From positions 1 to 59,650 of the forward strand of contig JAIPUR010000015.1 in assembly GCA_020055655.1 (NCBI GenBank): a stretch of 59,650 bases of DNA. Reading direction: 5' to 3'. Below, in pieces: positions 9,350 to 19,059 of this stretch. This DNA is from Methanosarcinaceae archaeon (GTDB taxonomy: Archaea; Halobacteriota; Methanosarcinia; Methanosarcinales; Methanosarcinaceae). Each line of letters starts with the position of its first letter. The first letter of the stretch is position 1. The position numbers were made by a program, and so were the translations under genes. The notes under the pieces were generated by a model, which was given only the letters and a program-made list of their open reading frames with translations, did not search any database and was not told the origin of the DNA.

Positions 9350-10345
9350 ATGAAAACGATACGTACTTCCATTATAGGCTTTGGGGCTGTAGGTCAGGGT
9401 GTAGCAAAGGTCATCCTTTCAAAGAATGAATATCTGAATAACATGGGTATTGACCTTAGGGTAGTTGCAATTGCAGATTCAAAGACTGCAGTAATTGATG
9501 AGAATGGTCTTGATCTTTCTGCTGTCTTAGCTCGAAAGCTTGAACAGGGCAGTGTGGGTTCCGAAAACATAGGTGGCACTGAAATTATAAAGACCGTTGA
9601 ACATGATCTTGTTGTAGAGATCACTCCTACCAATATCAATGATGGTGGCGTAGGTCTTGGAAATATGATCGCTGCCTTTGAGAAAGGTATGGATGTTGTA
9701 ACTTCTAATAAGGGACCATTGGCCCTCAAATATTGTGAACTTGAAGAAATGGCTAAAAATTCAGGATCTCAATTTAAGTTTGAAGCAACTGTTGGTGGTG
9801 CAATGCCTATTATAAATCTTGCATCTGAAACTCTTGCAGGTAACAAAATACTGAGTATGGAAGGCATTTTGAATGGTACCTGCAACTACATACTCTGTCG
9901 TATGATGGAAGAGAATGCCCCTTATGACCAAATGGTTGCAGAAGCTCAGGAACTTGGTATTGCGGAAACTGATCCTATCTATGATGTTGAAGGTATAGAC
10001 ACTGCATGTAAACTTGTTATACTTGCAAATGCAATTTTCGGAATGAATGCAACTTACAAAGATGTATCAGTTACAGGTATAACTAAAATTACACCTGAAG
10101 CACTTCTTCTGGCTCAGAATAACGGCTACGATATCAAATTGATAGGAGAAGTAAATGGTAGTAAAATAAATGTTTCTCCAAAGCTCGTGCCAAAGGATAA
10201 TCCTCTTGCTGTTGGCGGTACTCTTAATGTCGCATCCTTGCAAACCGATATCTCAGGTCCGATAACCATTACTGGAAGAGGTGCAGGCTCTATTGAAACT
10301 GCAAGTGCTATATTGAGTGATATCATTTCCATTTACAAAGATTAA
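9350..10345 (+). CDS. hom: Homoserine dehydrogenase
   Basis: The 331-residue enzyme reduces aspartate semialdehyde to homoserine with NAD(P)H, the branch point to threonine, methionine and isoleucine. It has an N-terminal Rossmann motif ([13 protein letters not shown], residues 8-20), then TSNKGPLAL and the catalytic-domain hallmark [19 protein letters not shown] with [11 protein letters not shown]. Its length is that of the short archaeal form without a fused ACT domain. It is translationally close to the ACT-domain gene upstream, with the ribosome binding site inside that gene's last codons. Confidence 0.96.
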   Translation: MKTIRTSIIGFGAVGQGVAKVILSKNEYLNNMGIDLRVVAIADSKTAVIDENGLDLSAVLARKLEQGSVGSENIGGTEIIKTVEHDLVVEITPTNINDGGVGLGNMIAAFEKGMDVVTSNKGPLALKYCELEEMAKNSGSQFKFEATVGGAMPIINLASETLAGNKILSMEGILNGTCNYILCRMMEENAPYDQMVAEAQELGIAETDPIYDVEGIDTACKLVILANAIFGMNATYKDVSVTGITKITPEALLLAQNNGYDIKLIGEVNGSKINVSPKLVPKDNPLAVGGTLNVASLQTDISGPITITGRGAGSIETASAILSDIISIYKD

Positions 10346-10374
10346 CTTACTGTCTTTGAAATATTGAGATCAAT

Positions 10375-12066
10375 ATGACAAGTTTCAAAGAATTTGCACA
10401 GGCATGTAAGGAAATTGAGCTAACTTCTGGTTCGCTTGATATGATTTCACTTGTGGCAGATCTTTTTCATAGTGTAACTCTTGAAGAACTACCTGTGGTA
10501 ACTCATTTTGTAATGGGTGAGATATTTCCTGCTTGGAGTGCAGAAGAAGTTGGTATAGGTGCAGGTATTCTTTATTCTGCCCTTGCAAAATCTGCCGGTG
10601 TTTCAGTCGAAGATATTGAAGATATAGTACGGCATACCGGTGATATTGGTAAAACTGCTGTTTTAGCACTTGACAAGAAATCCCAGGGACAATCCACTTT
10701 TTCATCTTTCCTTGAAGAAGATCACGAGCTATCAATAATGGAAGTATTTGAGCGCTTTAAGGATATTTCCAGAATATCCGGAAAAGGTGCACAAACATCT
10801 AAGATCAAGAACCTTCAGTATCTTTTTAATTCAGCTTCATCTAAGGAAGTCGGTTATATTTCTCTACTCGCGATCGAAGAGCTCAGGATAGGTGTTGGTG
10901 AGGGTATTGTCAGGGACGCTATTGGTCTGGCTTTCGATGTTTCTTCCGAGGACGTAGGGCGTGGATTTATGCTAACCAACGATATGGGTCTTGTGGCATT
11001 GACCGCCAGGCAAGGTGGCAGTGAAGCATTATCAAAGCTTGGTCTTGAGCTCAATCGGCCTATCAAACTCATGTTGGCACAAATAACTCCTTCTCTGGAA
11101 TCTGCTCTATCTAATATGGATGAAGCTGCCATCGAGTGGAAATTCGATGGTGCCAGAGTGCAGATACACAAGGATGGCGATGATGTCGTATTATATTCCC
11201 GCAGACTTGAGGATATAACCCAGTCACTTCCGGATATCGTGGAGGCTGTGAAAAAATATGTCAAGGTGGATACTGCAATACTTGATGGTGAAGCCGTTGC
11301 AATCGATTCCGATGGCATGCCACGTCCTTTCCAGGATATACTCAAACGTTTTAGAAGAAAATATGATGTAAATTCAACTGCTAGAGAAATACCACTGACA
11401 CTTAATCTTTTTGATATAATGTATCTCAATGGTCAAAGCCTGATTGATATGTCACTTATTGAGAGAAGAGAATTACTCAATTCCAGCGTTGAGAATGATG
11501 CCTCTATTCGTGTGGATACTCAGGTAGTGACAAAAGACCCGGAGGAGATCAATAGAATTTATACTAAAGCTCTGAACGGTGGTCATGAGGGCATAATGAT
11601 AAAGAACCCAAATTCCCCTTATTCTCCTGGAAAGCGTGGCAAGAATTGGCTTAAAAAGAAACCGGTCATGGAAACTCTTGACCTTATCGTGATCGGTGCG
11701 GAGTGGGGCTATGGCAGACGTACTAGCTTCATGGGATCCTATGCATTAGCATGTCATGATTCCGACACTGGAAATTTCCTGCCAGTGGGCAAGGTTGCTA
11801 CTGGCTTTTCAGATGAGCAATTGTCAGAGCTTACTGATATCTTTTCTGATCTTATTGTGATGGAGTATGGTAAGGAAATTGAGCTTAAACCGGAAGTTGT
11901 CTTTGAAGTAGCTTTTGAGGAGATCCAGAAAAGCACTAACTATGAATCAGGGTACGCTTTAAGGTTCCCGCGACTTGTCAATATACGAGATGATAAGTCT
12001 GTGGAAGATGTGGAAACAATTGAGCGCATTGAAGCTATGTATCGCCTGCAAAGGGAAAGAAACTAA
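10375..12066 (+). CDS. lig: ATP-dependent DNA ligase
   Basis: A 563-residue archaeal replicative DNA ligase. An N-terminal DNA-binding domain (about residues 1-230) precedes the adenylation domain with motif I EWKFDGAR (AMP-accepting Lys at about 256). Motifs further along include [29 protein letters not shown] and the motif V segment [11 protein letters not shown]. The C-terminal OB fold ends in the [20 protein letters not shown] region. It seals nicks in replication and repair. The gene follows hom with a 29-base gap, but no functional link is evident. Confidence 0.97.
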   Translation: MTSFKEFAQACKEIELTSGSLDMISLVADLFHSVTLEELPVVTHFVMGEIFPAWSAEEVGIGAGILYSALAKSAGVSVEDIEDIVRHTGDIGKTAVLALDKKSQGQSTFSSFLEEDHELSIMEVFERFKDISRISGKGAQTSKIKNLQYLFNSASSKEVGYISLLAIEELRIGVGEGIVRDAIGLAFDVSSEDVGRGFMLTNDMGLVALTARQGGSEALSKLGLELNRPIKLMLAQITPSLESALSNMDEAAIEWKFDGARVQIHKDGDDVVLYSRRLEDITQSLPDIVEAVKKYVKVDTAILDGEAVAIDSDGMPRPFQDILKRFRRKYDVNSTAREIPLTLNLFDIMYLNGQSLIDMSLIERRELLNSSVENDASIRVDTQVVTKDPEEINRIYTKALNGGHEGIMIKNPNSPYSPGKRGKNWLKKKPVMETLDLIVIGAEWGYGRRTSFMGSYALACHDSDTGNFLPVGKVATGFSDEQLSELTDIFSDLIVMEYGKEIELKPEVVFEVAFEEIQKSTNYESGYALRFPRLVNIRDDKSVEDVETIERIEAMYRLQRERN

Positions 12067-12156
12067 GCTAGAATAAAACTCGGCGTGCAATTTTTTACAA
12101 ACATTAATATGCAGACTCTTCAAATCATGAAGTAATATTAAGGATTCTGTGGTCAA

Positions 12157-12582
12157 ATGATTAAAAAGATATTTGCTATTCTAATGGTATTTTGTATCCT
12201 GTTCTTGTCAGGTTGTGTGGAATCTTCTCCTTCTGTGGAGCAGGAAACTGAAATTGTTCAAGAGAATATTTCTAATAGATCAGAAATGCAGGACAATAAT
12301 GGTAATGGTGATGCTGATATTAATGCCACAGGACCAAAAACAGAAATTGTCTATTTAGAAAACTATGCATTCGATCCTTATTTGGTCACCATATCAGCAG
12401 GAGATACTGTAAAGTGGGTGAAAAAAGATCATCCTGCACAGATAATTAGAAGTAATGTTTTCCAGTCTCAAACAATGAGGGCTGGCGATACTTTTAGTTT
12501 CACTTTTGAGGAACCGGGTAATTATGATTACCAGATAGTTACTCATCCATGGACTCCAGGTGGAATAGTAGTAGTTGAGTGA
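12157..12582 (+). CDS. Cupredoxin-like lipoprotein lacking the usual copper ligands
   Basis: A 141-residue exported lipoprotein: lipobox LFLSGC with Cys at 20, a disordered acidic linker (21-62), then a plastocyanin-like fold (about 63-141). The first His ligand is in KKDHPAQI (92) and the second in VTHPWTPGG (130). Type 1 copper proteins have a Cys four residues before the second His and a Met just after it. Here the segment reads YDYQIVTHPWT, with no Cys and no Met. It may bind metal differently or not at all. The fold assignment is good; electron transfer should not be assumed. Confidence 0.82.
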   Translation: MIKKIFAILMVFCILFLSGCVESSPSVEQETEIVQENISNRSEMQDNNGNGDADINATGPKTEIVYLENYAFDPYLVTISAGDTVKWVKKDHPAQIIRSNVFQSQTMRAGDTFSFTFEEPGNYDYQIVTHPWTPGGIVVVE

Positions 12583-12616
12583 GTGAAGATATGTTGAATT
12601 GGAAACAGGTAAATAA

Positions 12617-13474
12617 ATGACAGTTATTCAATTCATATTAATAATGGTACCAATAGTATTATTGCTTAACTTTCTTGCCTATTATGTTTTCATCCCAAGA
12701 GATAATAGAAAAATTTATGATGATTTAGATCAGGGTGGGAAATACGCCTATTATATATTTTCCAAAATCTTCCCCTATTTGCTAATTATATGTGCTGTAT
12801 ACCTTTTTGTAAAATCCCAGGGTATGATTGTTGAATATTTCAATATAGTTCCATATTATGGACTTGCAGAATATATATTTCTGATAGAAGGGGATATTGT
12901 AGGTAATTTTCAAGCTATAATGCTTCCTGGAATCACGTATTTTAGTATGTTCATATACCTTATCGGCTTCCCATTTATTTTAATCTTTACATTCATTGTT
13001 TTTTTCAGCACCCTGAAAATAGAACAGTTGCAGGAATATGCAATAGGAATAATTATCATTTATATGGTGGCCTTCCCTTTTTACATATTCATGCCAGTAA
13101 AAGTTACTGGATACAGTTTATCTGGTGTTTTTCCTTTGCTTTATGAATTGCATCCTGTAATTGATAGTGGTTTACGAAGTGTTGATCCATATCTGGATAA
13201 TTGTTTCCCCAGTCTTCATGCTGCACTTTCCATATTAGCTATGCTTCTAATAGTATTCAGAACAGACCTTAAAGCCCTAAAAGTAATGTCCTTTGTTCTG
13301 GTACTACTTATCCAGTTCACAATATTCTATCTGGGAATACACTGGATCAGTGACTTTATTGCAGGTACTGCACTTGCATTTTTAGCTTATTTTATTTCCA
13401 CTCGTTACAGGTCGAAAATAATCGATTCCTGCTCTTATATATTAAAATCGGGGGATGCTATGTGGAAAAAGTAG
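12617..13474 (+). CDS. PAP2-family membrane phosphatase
   Basis: A 285-residue integral membrane protein with about six helices. The PAP2 signature is in the C-terminal half: NCFPSLHAALS (motif 2, catalytic His) and GIHWISDFIAG (motif 3), as in the Aur1/inositol-phosphotransferase branch of the family. These enzymes remove or exchange phosphate groups on polar lipid carriers or lipids. The ribosome binding site is AGGT. The end overlaps the GTG start of the MFS gene by 13 bases, so the two are one transcription unit. The substrate cannot be told from sequence. Confidence 0.88.
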   Translation: MTVIQFILIMVPIVLLLNFLAYYVFIPRDNRKIYDDLDQGGKYAYYIFSKIFPYLLIICAVYLFVKSQGMIVEYFNIVPYYGLAEYIFLIEGDIVGNFQAIMLPGITYFSMFIYLIGFPFILIFTFIVFFSTLKIEQLQEYAIGIIIIYMVAFPFYIFMPVKVTGYSLSGVFPLLYELHPVIDSGLRSVDPYLDNCFPSLHAALSILAMLLIVFRTDLKALKVMSFVLVLLIQFTIFYLGIHWISDFIAGTALAFLAYFISTRYRSKIIDSCSYILKSGDAMWKK

Positions 13475-14679
13475 TGTCTGAGCTATTTGGAACAGATCAA
13501 AACCCCCAGTCCCTTAGTGTGCAATTCTACGCTCTCTCTATCTCTAAACTCTTCAAGGATATTGGTACAGGGATGCTGGCATTTTTACTTCCTCTTTATA
13601 TAATTCATCTTCATAGTTCTAATTTTGATGCAGTTCCTCTTATTGTTAAAGCAGGTGTTATAGCAACAGTTTTTGGTTTATCCAATGCTCTGTCCCAGCC
13701 TTTTATGGGAAGGTTTACTGACAAGCTCAATCAACGAAAACCTTTTTTGCTTGTGGGTTTGGCTGCATTCACCATTCTTTCGGTACTATATGCCAATACA
13801 AGATCCTTTGAGATCGTTGTTATTTTGCGTATGGTACAGGGTGTCAGTGTTGCTGTAATGGTTCCTGCTATCATTTCAATGGTCACTCATCTCTCAACAA
13901 GTCACACCCGTGGAAAAGCCATAGGGTTATATTCTTCTATCCGTGGCCTGGGTTTTGGTAGTGGGTCAATAATTGGTGGATTTATTGTAGATCACTACAG
14001 TTTTACTCTTGCTTTTTATCTGTGTGCATTTCTTGGGCTGCTAAGCACTTTGCTGATCTATTTCTTTGTCGATGAAACCTATGGCAGTGCGAATGACAAG
14101 AAACAGCTATCAAAAACACAAAAAGATAATTATCAATTTACTATACTTGCAATAGCAATATTCGCTATGATGGTGGGAATAATGGTTATATTTGCTTTCC
14201 TTCCGGAATACGAATCAAGGCTTAATGCAACAAAGCTTTCATTGAGCATCGCAGTTTCTGCTTATGTTTTGATACGTGTGATATTTCAGGCTCCTATTGG
14301 TATACTTTCCGATAAGTTTGGAAGAAAAAATATCCTGGCTTTAGGCTTACTTATAAATATTCCAATAATAATTGGCCTTGGTCAGGTGGAAGGTATAGGT
14401 ATGTTAATTGCTTTGAGAGCAGCACAGGGTATGTCAATGGCTGCAGTAGAAACCCCTCTCATGGCATTGGCAGTGGAACTTACTGGTGGTTCTTCTGTAG
14501 GCTCAAAAGTCAGTATAATTACAGCTTCTCAGGCAGCAGGTATGGCCATTGGGCCGCTTCTGGGTGGTTTCCTAGGAGCTTATGTGTCCTTTGAAACTCC
14601 ATTCAATATATGCGGGATAATGATGTTATTATCATTTTTCCTAGTGCTATTAAAAATAAAAGAGCCAGCAAAATATTAG
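13462..14679 (+). CDS. Major facilitator superfamily transporter
   Basis: A 405-residue protein with 12 predicted membrane helices. The MFS signature between helices 2 and 3 (GRFTDKLNQRKP) recurs in the second half (GILSDKFGRKN), and GLYSSIRGLGFGSG resembles the helix 5 motif of proton-coupled exporters. It starts at a GTG inside the end of the PAP2 gene, with a G-rich site just upstream, indicating translational coupling. The substrate is unknown; co-expression with a PAP2 enzyme hints at lipid- or envelope-related export (weak inference). The last codons overlap the convergent response regulator gene by 4 bases. Confidence 0.88.
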   Translation: MEKVVSELFGTDQNPQSLSVQFYALSISKLFKDIGTGMLAFLLPLYIIHLHSSNFDAVPLIVKAGVIATVFGLSNALSQPFMGRFTDKLNQRKPFLLVGLAAFTILSVLYANTRSFEIVVILRMVQGVSVAVMVPAIISMVTHLSTSHTRGKAIGLYSSIRGLGFGSGSIIGGFIVDHYSFTLAFYLCAFLGLLSTLLIYFFVDETYGSANDKKQLSKTQKDNYQFTILAIAIFAMMVGIMVIFAFLPEYESRLNATKLSLSIAVSAYVLIRVIFQAPIGILSDKFGRKNILALGLLINIPIIIGLGQVEGIGMLIALRAAQGMSMAAVETPLMALAVELTGGSSVGSKVSIITASQAAGMAIGPLLGGFLGAYVSFETPFNICGIMMLLSFFLVLLKIKEPAKY

Positions 14680-15506
14680 TGATTCATCATGTAATCTGAG
14701 TTTCCATTGCTCTTGTAACTCATGAATGCCTTTTCAATATCTTTTCTTTCTTTTATATCGTAAAATACAATTACTGCTCCAACAACTTCATCGTTCTTGT
14801 TGTGGATGGGTGACCCCAGTATGTCAATTGGGATATTGGCACTATTTTTGGAAATAAGAATTGTCTGGTCAGCAAGTCCATAAAATGTCCCTTCTTTTAG
14901 GACCTTATCAGTGGGGCTGCTTACACACTTTCTTGAATCTCCAGAAACTACTTTGAAGACTTTTTCTATATTCATGCCTAATGCTTCTTCTTCCCGGTAT
15001 CCTGTCAGAGCTTGTGCAAGGGGGTTTATTAGTCTTATGTTGCCCTTTGGATCAGTGGTGATTATTGCATCGCCGATGTTGTCCAACAATGAACTTATAC
15101 ATCTCTTACTTTCAAAAAGCCTGGCTTTTTCCAGTTCACTTTTATGAAGAGCAATTTCAATATTTGTCCTTAGTTCACGTTCTTCAAATGGTTTTAATAT
15201 GTGCCCGTAAGGTGCTGTCATTTTAGCTCTTTGCAGGGTCTTTTCATCAGAATAAGCAGTCAGGTAAATAATTGGTATGTCAAGATCGTCGTGTATGACC
15301 TTGGCTGTTTCAATACCATCCATCTTTCCTCTCAAAACGATATCCATTAGTATAAGATCAGGATGATGTACCTCTGCCATTTTTATAGCTTCTTCTCCTT
15401 TTGAAACCATGCATGGAACTGAGTATCCATAATGCTCAAGACTATCTTTAATATCTAAGGCCACTATTTTCTCGTCTTCAACGATCATGATCTTTGTATC
15501 TTTCAT
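14676..15506 (-). CDS. Response regulator with PAS output domain
   Basis: A 276-residue cytoplasmic protein with an N-terminal receiver domain (residues 1-120). The acidic pair is in VEDE, the phosphoacceptor Asp in ILMDIVLRG (about 55), the Thr in YLTAYS and the Lys in HILKPFE. A PAS domain follows (about 135-260). There is no DNA-binding domain, so output must be through protein contacts or further phosphotransfer, a common archaeal arrangement. It starts at the base where the upstream sensor kinase stops, so the two form a matched two-component pair. Confidence 0.92.
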   Translation of the reverse strand: MKDTKIMIVEDEKIVALDIKDSLEHYGYSVPCMVSKGEEAIKMAEVHHPDLILMDIVLRGKMDGIETAKVIHDDLDIPIIYLTAYSDEKTLQRAKMTAPYGHILKPFEERELRTNIEIALHKSELEKARLFESKRCISSLLDNIGDAIITTDPKGNIRLINPLAQALTGYREEEALGMNIEKVFKVVSGDSRKCVSSPTDKVLKEGTFYGLADQTILISKNSANIPIDILGSPIHNKNDEVVGAVIVFYDIKERKDIEKAFMSYKSNGNSDYMMNH

Positions 15507-17527
15507 TAATAGTCCCTTCTTTCATAGGATAGTTCTTTAAAGGAGATATCAAACTCAGTACCGTTGTTTGTTTTAAGTTCAAGGTGGCCTTCTATTTGCT
15601 CCACTAGTGAGTTTACAAGTTGTAATCCAAGTGAATCAGTATTTCTGAAATCAAGATCTTCCGGGAATCCTATTCCATTATCAGCAATACTTAAATTGTA
15701 TATGTTTTCCTTATCCTGATACATTTTTATTTTTATTTCGCCGGACCTTTCTTTAAATGCATGTTTCAAGGCATTAGATACAATTTCATTTATGATCAAT
15801 CCAAGTGGTATAGACGTATCTATGCCCAATGTTATGTCTTCACTGCTTATATCAATTTTGATTTCTGAATCTGAAAACCCGTATGAATTGGCCAAATATG
15901 TAACTAAACTATTAATATAATTTTTGAAATCAATGTATTCAAGACTATGTGACTGGTAAAGCTTTTCATGTGCAATTGCCATAGATCTTGTGCGATGTTG
16001 ACTCTCTTTAAAAGCTTCAATAACTTTGGGGTCATCGAATATTCTTGATTGAAGTTTAAGTAGGCTTGATATCACTTGAAGATTATTTTTAACACGATGA
16101 TGTATCTCTTTTAGAAGAATATTTTTCCTGTGCAAGTCCTCAGCTTGTTTTATTTCAGTAATATCCGTTACAATTGACATTACTTCATCCCTTCCACTTA
16201 CGACAATACGAGCCTGGTAATCTCTAATCTCACCTTTTACAGGCAGTTGATAATGCAGTGTTTGAATTTGTTTTGTTTCAAGTGCTTTTTCAATAACTTT
16301 AATTTCTTCTTTTGCAATATTCGCAGGCAAGACATCGGCTATCGTAATGTTAAGTGTAGTTTCAGGTGATTCGTAAAGACATTCCTCCATTGAAAGCTTA
16401 TAATTGTGTATTGTTCCATCTTTTTTGATATGGAACATCATATCAGGTATTGCCTGAATTATTGCTCTCATGGTTTCATCTCTCTTTGCGATCTCATCAA
16501 TGGAATCATCAAGAACCTCTAACAACTGGTTGATAGAGGTGCTGATATGTGCTATTTCATCATTGCTTTTGTTATCTTCAAGGCGGCTTGAAAAGGTTTT
16601 ATTCTTTCCAATGTATTCAATTCTTGAATTAAGTGAATTGAGTCTTGAGATAATATTGTTTTCTAAAAGGGATACTACAACTCCTCCGAAAACAGCGGCT
16701 ACAATTAAAAGAGTAAACAATAGGTACGCTGCAGTGATCTTAGCCTGCCTGTATATATTCCTTTGCATCTCTGCTTCAAGTTCAATACGTGGTTCCCCAT
16801 AAACGTCATTTAACACTATGGATCCAAGAATTGTACTTTCATTTACGGGTTGTATGTGAACTGATCCATCAGATGATTGCGGATCTATTGTTGGTGGTAT
16901 ATGCTTAAGGTTAAGGTCAGTTCTTGTTCTGCTTGAAAGTAATCCTATCTCGTTGTCGTCAAGATCACGTCCTATGACAACCGTTCCTCCAATCTCTCCT
17001 GTTCCGTTGCTAAGGACTATGGGCTGTGATGCCAGCATTAATGTGTGATCCTCAAGGGCCAGGTATCCTGTTTTTCGGCTCTGGCTATCATTGTGTTCAA
17101 GTAGGTAGTTTTCTTCTTCAAAATGATTTTTTAGATATGCGCAGATTGGTATATCTTCTTCTTTTCTCAAGTCCATACATTTTGCATAGACTAGATTGCC
17201 TGAAGAGTTATAGAAAAGAGCAAAGCTTATTCTTTGATTAATGAATGTATCATCCATCAGAAACTTATCAGCATACTCGGTGTTATTTCCTAATAAGAAA
17301 AAGTAAGTTTCATCCCATGCAGACCACTCAGCAGCCTGTTTTTCAATGTTCTCAAGGTCATTGTCAATAATATCCTTAGCAATGAGCACATTTTTTCTCA
17401 GCTCATCATCTTCAAGATGCTGGTAGCTATTTATTATTACAAATTGTGAGCTTAAATACAGGATAATTATAAGCCCGAACAAAGTCGTACCTATAATGGC
17501 AAGTGTTTTATTCCGTATGGAGGTCAT
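15506..17527 (-). CDS. Sensor histidine kinase (CHASE4-HAMP-PAS-HisKA_2)
   Basis: A 673-residue membrane kinase. The first helix (about 8-30) precedes an extracytoplasmic CHASE4-type sensor domain (KQAAEWSAWDETYFFL, about 35-260). A second helix (about 263-287), HAMP and a PAS domain (about 345-450) come next. The HisKA_2 dimerisation domain has LLKEIHHRVKNNLQ (phosphoacceptor His near 467), and the HATPase domain has NEIVSNALKHAF and ADNGIGFPED. It phosphorylates the receiver encoded immediately downstream (1-base overlap). The ligand is unknown. A TATA box lies at 17610-17620. Confidence 0.94.
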   Translation of the reverse strand: MTSIRNKTLAIIGTTLFGLIIILYLSSQFVIINSYQHLEDDELRKNVLIAKDIIDNDLENIEKQAAEWSAWDETYFFLLGNNTEYADKFLMDDTFINQRISFALFYNSSGNLVYAKCMDLRKEEDIPICAYLKNHFEEENYLLEHNDSQSRKTGYLALEDHTLMLASQPIVLSNGTGEIGGTVVIGRDLDDNEIGLLSSRTRTDLNLKHIPPTIDPQSSDGSVHIQPVNESTILGSIVLNDVYGEPRIELEAEMQRNIYRQAKITAAYLLFTLLIVAAVFGGVVVSLLENNIISRLNSLNSRIEYIGKNKTFSSRLEDNKSNDEIAHISTSINQLLEVLDDSIDEIAKRDETMRAIIQAIPDMMFHIKKDGTIHNYKLSMEECLYESPETTLNITIADVLPANIAKEEIKVIEKALETKQIQTLHYQLPVKGEIRDYQARIVVSGRDEVMSIVTDITEIKQAEDLHRKNILLKEIHHRVKNNLQVISSLLKLQSRIFDDPKVIEAFKESQHRTRSMAIAHEKLYQSHSLEYIDFKNYINSLVTYLANSYGFSDSEIKIDISSEDITLGIDTSIPLGLIINEIVSNALKHAFKERSGEIKIKMYQDKENIYNLSIADNGIGFPEDLDFRNTDSLGLQLVNSLVEQIEGHLELKTNNGTEFDISFKELSYERRDY

Positions 17528-17609
17528 ATACTCTCGCTACCTATAAGCATAAAACTTGGGATAATCATTCAGGTATTATTATAAAATCTATTTAGTATGA
17601 GTAAGTTTC

Positions 17610-17620
17610 TTATATATATT
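17610..17620 (-). promoter_or_regulatory. TATA box for the sensor kinase operon
   Basis: On the minus strand AATATATATAAG lies about 90 bases before the kinase ATG, giving an inferred 5' leader of roughly 60 bases. Confidence 0.4.
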
Positions 17621-17716
17621 TGTCTATGAAACCAGTCTCGTGGGAGATATTTCATTTTTATCTTTGAAATGACCAGTATGATCTGGTGACTGTTAAAAAA
17701 AGAAATGTCCAATTAT

Positions 17717-17739
17717 GGAATGGGTGGTGGTCCCATTCC
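17717..17739 (-). terminator. Terminator after tldE
   Basis: A perfect 8-bp stem (GGAATGGG / CCCATTCC) with a 7-base loop lies just past the tldE stop. On the minus strand a T-rich tract (TTTCTTTTTTT) follows about 15 bases later. Confidence 0.6.
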
Positions 17740-17747
17740 TTGGTATT

Positions 17748-19058
17748 TTAGCCTACAATGCTCATGTCAGGAATCCTGATCGAAGGTGTGACAGTAGACC
17801 CTACTTTACGTAGATCATTTCCTGCTCCATCTATTTTTTTGAGCATATCGAACATATTACCTGATATCATTAAAGATTTGATGGGTTTATCGATCATTCC
17901 ATCCTTTATGGTAAATGCATTTCTTGCTTCAACTGAAAAATCACCTGAGATCCCATTGGCCGTGTGTGCACCTATGACTGTATTTATAAAAATACCTTCC
18001 TCGGTGTCCTCAATGATATCACTGCCTGGTACGTCTACTATGAAATTTCTTGTACCAACCGATGGAGTTGAAAAATATGAACTTCTTGATCCATTTCCAG
18101 TGCTTTTTACATTATCTTTTCCAGCTGTGTAGCTATCATAAAGATATGAACTGAAAACGCCATTTTCAATTACATTTGTTCTCTGTGATGCAACTCCTTC
18201 ATCATCAGATCTTCCGGTTTCAATACCGCCATCCAGTAATCCATCGTCAATTATGGATATATTTTCTGCAGCTATTTGCTCACCTAATTTGTTAATAAGG
18301 TTCGAACGTCCTTTTTGTACATTATCTGCATCGATCGATGGAACAAATGTGCTATCCAGAAGGTCGGAAAATGCAAATGGATGTAATATGACATTTGTTT
18401 TATGTGGATCAATAGAGATGGCATCCTGTGATCTTCTGGCAAGCTCTGCAGCATTTTTACCAATTATCTCAAAATCAATATCGTTATTTCTTGAAATTTC
18501 AAAATCATATGCTGTTGAAGTTTCACCTTTATTTGTGATCGTATCTACAAACCCGGATACAGTGGTGCCCATCTCTTCGATCTCGATACCATTGCTGTTC
18601 AGTATCAGGCTTTTTCCAAATCCTCTGGAGAAATTACCTGATGTTACAGTTATATTGGATACTGTTTTTGCACCATCTATCATATCGATTGCTTTTTTGA
18701 TGCAATCATCCAGTTCCATATTTTTAAGCTCAGTATCAAATATACCGCAAACATTTGGGTATTTCTCATCAGATGGCAATGCTTTCCAGTCAGGGTCACT
18801 TTCTCTTACCTTTGCAGAACTGACTGCATTTTTGGCAGTATCCTCGATTCTGCTCATTATGTTTGTACTTGCAAAACCCACAGCCCCATTGATCACAACG
18901 CGAATGCCTAATCCCTGGGATGTACTTTCCTTTGCACCCTCTATTTCATTCTTGCGTATATCAAATGAAGTTCCATGACCTTCTCCTATGAATATCTCGG
19001 CTTCATCAGCACCCATGCTAAGTGCAGCTTTCAATCCTTTCTGTGCTAACTCGTACAT
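17748..19058 (-). CDS. tldE: TldE/PmbA family protein, partner of TldD
   Basis: A 436-residue member of the TldD/PmbA family. In the TldD-TldE heterodimer, which processes unfolded or ribosomal peptides in bacteria, this subunit lacks the zinc site. FDIRKNEIEGAKESTSQGLGIRV at the N-terminus and GRSDDEGVASQRTNVIENG later are family hallmarks, and no HExxxH motif is present, as expected for TldE. The ATG at 19058 is chosen because GGAGGTG is spaced 6 bases before it; the longer ORF's GTG start at 19067 lies inside that ribosome binding site. It begins 1 base after the tldD stop. Confidence 0.93.
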   Translation of the reverse strand: MYELAQKGLKAALSMGADEAEIFIGEGHGTSFDIRKNEIEGAKESTSQGLGIRVVINGAVGFASTNIMSRIEDTAKNAVSSAKVRESDPDWKALPSDEKYPNVCGIFDTELKNMELDDCIKKAIDMIDGAKTVSNITVTSGNFSRGFGKSLILNSNGIEIEEMGTTVSGFVDTITNKGETSTAYDFEISRNNDIDFEIIGKNAAELARRSQDAISIDPHKTNVILHPFAFSDLLDSTFVPSIDADNVQKGRSNLINKLGEQIAAENISIIDDGLLDGGIETGRSDDEGVASQRTNVIENGVFSSYLYDSYTAGKDNVKSTGNGSRSSYFSTPSVGTRNFIVDVPGSDIIEDTEEGIFINTVIGAHTANGISGDFSVEARNAFTIKDGMIDKPIKSLMISGNMFDMLKKIDGAGNDLRKVGSTVTPSIRIPDMSIVG

Positions 19059-19059
19059 T

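Noticed and set aside
11959-12156. Minus-strand ORF across the end of the DNA ligase gene
   Set aside because: It is a shadow of the ligase frame with no ribosome binding site and no recognisable features.
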